This document shows, piece by piece, positions 60,517-63,435 of a DNA stretch of 63,435 bases. Made by a program: the position numbers and the translations under genes. Position 1 is the stretch's first letter. Each line of letters opens with the position of its first letter. Location of the stretch: NCBI GenBank assembly GCA_021777225.1, contig JAJYDQ010000013.1, forward strand, positions 1 through 63,435, given 5' to 3'. The notes beneath the pieces are model-generated. The model ran no database searches, had not been told where the DNA came from, and was given only the letters and a program-made list of their open reading frames with translations. Source of the stretch: Deltaproteobacteria bacterium (GTDB lineage Bacteria > Desulfobacterota > Desulfomonilia > Desulfomonilales > Desulfomonilaceae).

Positions 60517-60870
60517 ATGAATATAAAACGCGCTTTTGCGTTTTCGCTGTTGTTCTGGTTTTTTTGTATTCAAACTGCGGCCGCCGCCAATGTATCCGGC
60601 AGGTGGGAAGCCTCAGTTATGGGTCATAAGGTCAAGGCTGTGGCAGAGCAGAAAGGAAAAAAACTTTCTGGAGTGGCGTATCTTTATGATCCTTTTGGAC
60701 ACAAGTCTACGTGGCATTTTAATGGAACAGTCAATGGCATTGATGTTCAGGCGGCCCATTACACAGGTCACAAATTCACAGGTAAGGTGGTGGCTGATGG
60801 AAAAATGTCAGGGACTCTTGAAACCAGCAACGGGTTCCACATACCTCTCGACATTCACAGTGTGAAATAA
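60517..60870 (+). CDS. small secreted beta-rich protein, unknown function
   Basis: A 117-aa protein with a signal peptide (FAFSLLFWFFCIQTAAAANV, cleavage near AAA). The mature protein is beta-rich and Gly/His-rich: SGRWEASVMGHKVKAVAEQKGKKLSGVAYLYDPFGHKSTWHFNGTVNG...GKVVADGKMSGTLETSNG. This G-x-W-x...-G-x-x-x-x-G pattern resembles small beta-barrel lipocalin-like folds. A possible promoter (TTGTAA, 17 bases, TTTAAT) lies at 60474-60502. It is adjacent to a tiny membrane protein. Confidence 0.55.
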   Translation: MNIKRAFAFSLLFWFFCIQTAAAANVSGRWEASVMGHKVKAVAEQKGKKLSGVAYLYDPFGHKSTWHFNGTVNGIDVQAAHYTGHKFTGKVVADGKMSGTLETSNGFHIPLDIHSVK

Positions 60871-60883
60871 AATTATCGAACCA

Positions 60884-61078
60884 ATGTCTGTACCGTGGGA
60901 AAAAAGGGCCGAGAAAATTAGAACCATCTGGTTCTTGTTCGCCATGATTCCTGTTGTTGTCCTGAGCGCCGCCATTTGCACTTTGGTCTTGATAATAGTT
61001 TCACCTTTGACCGCCTACGCTTTCGTTACAAAGAAACATCTAAAACCCCCGGGATCCAGGCCAATAAAACGAAATTAA
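60884..61078 (+). CDS. tiny single-pass membrane protein
   Basis: A 64-aa protein with one hydrophobic helix at about residues 15-45 (IWFLFAMIPVVVLSAAICTLVLIIVSPLTAYAFVT), flanked by basic residues (KKHLKPPGSRPIKRN), so the C-terminus is probably cytoplasmic. No family is recognised. It follows the secreted protein by 13 bases. Confidence 0.45.
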   Translation: MSVPWEKRAEKIRTIWFLFAMIPVVVLSAAICTLVLIIVSPLTAYAFVTKKHLKPPGSRPIKRN

Positions 61079-61095
61079 AATTAAAAACAGAATCC

Positions 61096-61929
61096 CTATT
61101 CGGACATACTTTCTTTCTTGGATTCCAGGCTTGATGTGAGTGGCTGTTTGGCTGCTTCATCGGTAACCAAGATTTCATCGGGTTTCAACTTGTAAACACC
61201 TTTAAGTAGATTTGAATCCGCCATAGCCAAAATCTTTTCTATCCGCCTGTTCATTCTCTGAATTTTAGGATCATCCTGTTTCAAGAGCGACCAAGAATCA
61301 AACACGGTCTTTTCAACGTTTCCATTCCTGAAGAACATCAAAATGGATTGAATAGTTCCTTGGTCCGAGAACTTGACCTTTACTTCCCTAATCGCCTCAA
61401 ATTCACTTAAATCACCAGGATCAATTTCAAGGACAGTGGAGTCATTGTGCTGTTTTTGCCGCATCCTGGCGAACCTGGATGTATCTCCGTTGCTGAGGCA
61501 ATTTACCAGTAGCATCATTGGATCAGCGAACCTTGAAACGTCTCCTTCTCCATCGGCTTTGAAAAATTCCAGGTCGCGATTATCATGTATGAGCGCAACA
61601 AATTCACCATTGGACAAGATTTGGAGATTAACATCTCCGGTAAGTTTCAGCTCAAATCGACCCGGTTTCTGAAAAATCAACCGACCGTCAACACAAGCGT
61701 CATGATTAAAAAGATTGGATTGTCTGATCTTGTGAAATTTGGCCTCGAACTGTCCCACAACATAAGCTTTTTTCTCCACAATCTTTAGCAGCGAGTGGAT
61801 GTCGGACTCGGAGACTATGTTGTTTGTCGACGCGCAACAAGATAAGAAAAAACTCAAAGCAAGTGGTAGCAAGCGCGAAAGAAAGAACCTAAAGCCGTTT
61901 TTTAAATTGGTTATTGAGATAATAGTCAA
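61096..61929 (-). CDS. LolA-like outer-membrane lipoprotein, function unassigned
   Basis: A 277-aa exported protein with signal and candidate lipobox (LLPLALSFFLSCCASTNN around residues 20-37, with Cys at the cleavage site). The mature region has the LolA/LppX-type curved beta pattern: GQFEAKFHKIRQSNLFNHDACVDGRLIFQKPGRFELKLTGDVNLQILSNGEFVALIHDN...PMMLLVNCLSNGDTSRFARMRQKQHNDSTVLEIDPGDLSEFEAIREVKVKF. The protein may bind acyl chains, but no lipoprotein-transfer partner is nearby. The TTG start at 61929 is uncertain. Confidence 0.6.
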   Translation of the reverse strand: MTIISITNLKNGFRFFLSRLLPLALSFFLSCCASTNNIVSESDIHSLLKIVEKKAYVVGQFEAKFHKIRQSNLFNHDACVDGRLIFQKPGRFELKLTGDVNLQILSNGEFVALIHDNRDLEFFKADGEGDVSRFADPMMLLVNCLSNGDTSRFARMRQKQHNDSTVLEIDPGDLSEFEAIREVKVKFSDQGTIQSILMFFRNGNVEKTVFDSWSLLKQDDPKIQRMNRRIEKILAMADSNLLKGVYKLKPDEILVTDEAAKQPLTSSLESKKESMSE

Positions 61930-62065
61930 ACCCGATTCCGAAATCCTTCATGCCGGACAAAAAAATTCTGAGAACAGATCGGTTATATGCATACAATTTA
62001 GCAACAATCAATGTAGATGAAAAGGGTCTCGTCAAATGTGGAATCGAGGAATGATGTATGGACGT

Positions 62066-63433
62066 CTAACGCGATCCGGTAATCTTGGAAAAAGCGCCAC
62101 TGATACCTTCTCCAAGCGATAGAAGGTCCTGACCGATTTGTTGGAAAACATTATTGGGCTGATTTTGGGCAGGCTCCTGCTTAGGCTGGAAGGGCTGAAC
62201 CTGAGATTCGGTCTTATGGGCGACACCAAAAGAATCGAGTATTGATCCACCGATTTGGTTTCGTTCGGTCAAGGGTTGAGCCGCCGGCAAATCTGAACCG
62301 CCCTTGGGTGGATATCCTGAATATTGTTCGGACGCCGCATTTCCAAGTCCTGAAACATTGGCAGGATTCCTGCTCGCAGAGCCCAGTTCCACTGGAACCG
62401 GACTCTTTCCTTGTGGATAATAGGGCTTAGCGGCGGGTAGAAGACCTGGTGTTTTACCTGCAGCCTCTTCTTTGCCACCGGGCTTCTGATGCAAAAGGGC
62501 CTTGGATCTGGCAAGGGGAAGCGCTGGTCGACCTCCGGATGAGACAAATGGATCGCCGGAAGGCGCCTTATGCAATGCAGGAGTCCTGCGAACGCGCGCT
62601 TCACCGGTTGAAGATTTTGTTGCTCCGATCCTTTTGGGAGTCCGGGGTTTAGAAACTGCTGAGCCGGTTTCCTGTTTGGAAGAAGGGCTACGTTTTGTCT
62701 TAACCTCTGTTTCCGAACTTGTGGCTCTTTCGGGTTTTTGGGACGGAGTCGTTGACATCTCACGCGGTGACTGAAATGGCAAAGATTTCACATCCATCTT
62801 TGGAGCTTCTAAATCAGGGACGGGTATAGGGGCTTGAGGTCCCAAAGGCGCCTGGACAGGGCCTCTCTTTGTAGGGCCTCCGATTACCGGGGCTTGCGGC
62901 GGCGACGTGAGGCCTTGCCGGGCGTCAGTTTGAAACGGGCCATATTCTTCTGTCATTTCAACTCTTCTGGTTTTTAAAAGTGCCGCAATGACATTGTCCA
63001 ACCCGATGGAGCCCCAATCTGTCACCCCAACGAAGAAACCGAGCGCTCGCCCATTTTTGTCGATAAGATAGCTGGTCGGATATTCTGGAATTTCATAAAT
63101 TGCGACTGAATTTCGATCCGTCACAAAAATGGCTGAAACGTCGCCTGAAAAACTCCTACGGCTCACAGACAGAGAATTGTCCGGGTCGTAAGCGACCTGA
63201 ACACTGGTGGCTGGATTAGCATTGAGGAATGTCTTGATCTTGTCGACAGAATCCAGCAAATTGAGCGCCACAATTTCAAGGCCATCATTACGGTGTTTGG
63301 ACTGCAATTTTTCGAGAGACCGCATCTGACTAGGCCACTGAGCAGTTTCAACCGTCCAAAAACTCAAAATGACAACTTTCCCTTCAAGTTGGCGTAAATC
63401 GATCTCGGCGCCTTTTATGGTTGTGAACCGCAT
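62066..63433 (-). CDS. thioredoxin-fold protein without active-site Cys, with long Pro-rich tail (partial)
   Basis: At least 455 aa, cut by the window end; the true start, probably with a signal peptide, likely lies beyond 63435. The N-terminal region (about 1-150) has a TlpA/AhpC-like fold: IDLRQLEGKVVILSFWTVETAQWPSQMRSLEKL, DGLEIVALNLLDSVDKIKTF and IPEYPTSYLIDKNGRALGFFVG. The position of the redox C-x-x-C (usual FWATWCGPC) reads F25-W26-T-V-E-T30-A-Q-W33: both Cys are gone. From about residue 160 the protein is a long Pro-, Gln-, Lys- and Ser-rich low-complexity tail (e.g. PVIGGPTKRGPVQAPLGPQAP). No other Cys is seen. Redox chemistry is unlikely; a binding role is inferred. Confidence 0.7.
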   Translation of the reverse strand: MRFTTIKGAEIDLRQLEGKVVILSFWTVETAQWPSQMRSLEKLQSKHRNDGLEIVALNLLDSVDKIKTFLNANPATSVQVAYDPDNSLSVSRRSFSGDVSAIFVTDRNSVAIYEIPEYPTSYLIDKNGRALGFFVGVTDWGSIGLDNVIAALLKTRRVEMTEEYGPFQTDARQGLTSPPQAPVIGGPTKRGPVQAPLGPQAPIPVPDLEAPKMDVKSLPFQSPREMSTTPSQKPERATSSETEVKTKRSPSSKQETGSAVSKPRTPKRIGATKSSTGEARVRRTPALHKAPSGDPFVSSGGRPALPLARSKALLHQKPGGKEEAAGKTPGLLPAAKPYYPQGKSPVPVELGSASRNPANVSGLGNAASEQYSGYPPKGGSDLPAAQPLTERNQIGGSILDSFGVAHKTESQVQPFQPKQEPAQNQPNNVFQQIGQDLLSLGEGISGAFSKITGSR

Positions 63434-63435
63434 AT

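Overview
The window reads as a chromosomal segment of an anaerobic Gram-negative bacterium, most likely a member of the Desulfobacterota (the former Deltaproteobacteria, Syntrophobacter/Desulfomonile-like). This assignment is an inference. It rests on LPS/KDO and diderm genes (kdsD, a LolA-like lipoprotein), an adenosylcobalamin-dependent ribonucleotide reductase, DUF1844 and DUF4416 proteins, an AmrS radical SAM enzyme, acyl-CoA metabolism genes, and a close match to a sigma-54 promoter. No plasmid, phage or IS backbone and no CRISPR array was seen. Almost the whole window is gene-dense core genome, with a few unusual islands.

Layout. 1-5.5 kb: apgM (minus), a UbiA-family phosphoribosyl-lipid synthase homologue, two orphans and malQ (minus). 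5.5-10.1 kb: an acyl-CoA dehydrogenase, an XRE-cupin regulator, a candidate sigma-54-driven structured small RNA with its own terminator, an SDR reductase, and two tandem Pro/Cys-rich secreted proteins with duplicated translation-start regions. 10.1-17.7 kb: hisA-hisF, mutS2, dnaG and rpoD. 17.7-26.3 kb: a Deg-like protease, a hybrid histidine kinase, a helicase-exonuclease fusion resembling MrfA joined to MrfB, and an orphan. 26.4-31.8 kb: moeA and moaE (divergent), an SsuABC/TauABC-type transporter and a B3/B4-domain protein. 31.8-32.5 kb: a 700-base stretch without a recognised gene that ends in two plus-strand terminators.

32.5-42 kb: a C-terminal processing protease, membrane proteins, a WalJ-like hydrolase, an enoyl-CoA hydratase family protein, tRNA-Cys, a small Cys-rich ORF interrupted by in-frame UGA, nrdJ, cdd and a GNAT. 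42-50.8 kb: a mini winged-helix protein, mpl, amrS, rpe, a TPR protein, a degenerate MltD-like protein, Hsp20, a DnaJ/CbpA-like protein, DUF1844 and rpmB. 50.8-60 kb: rel and der (minus), glmM-kdsD (translationally abutting), a DksA/TraR-type zinc finger protein, DUF4416, yicC, rpoZ and rlmB (tightly packed). 60-63.4 kb: three small proteins of unknown function, a LolA-like lipoprotein, and a partial thioredoxin-fold protein that has lost both active-site cysteines.

Strongest leads: (1) the sigma-54-type promoter at 7715-7731, followed by a nested-stem RNA and intrinsic terminator, with a CCUCCUUUCA segment complementary to the Shine-Dalgarno regions of both tandem secreted-protein genes about 1.2-1.8 kb downstream; (2) the helicase-exonuclease fusion; (3) the UGA-interrupted Cys-rich small protein; (4) the two proteins that keep a fold but have lost catalytic residues (MltD-like and TlpA-like). 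All functions are assigned from sequence motifs alone; no database search was possible.
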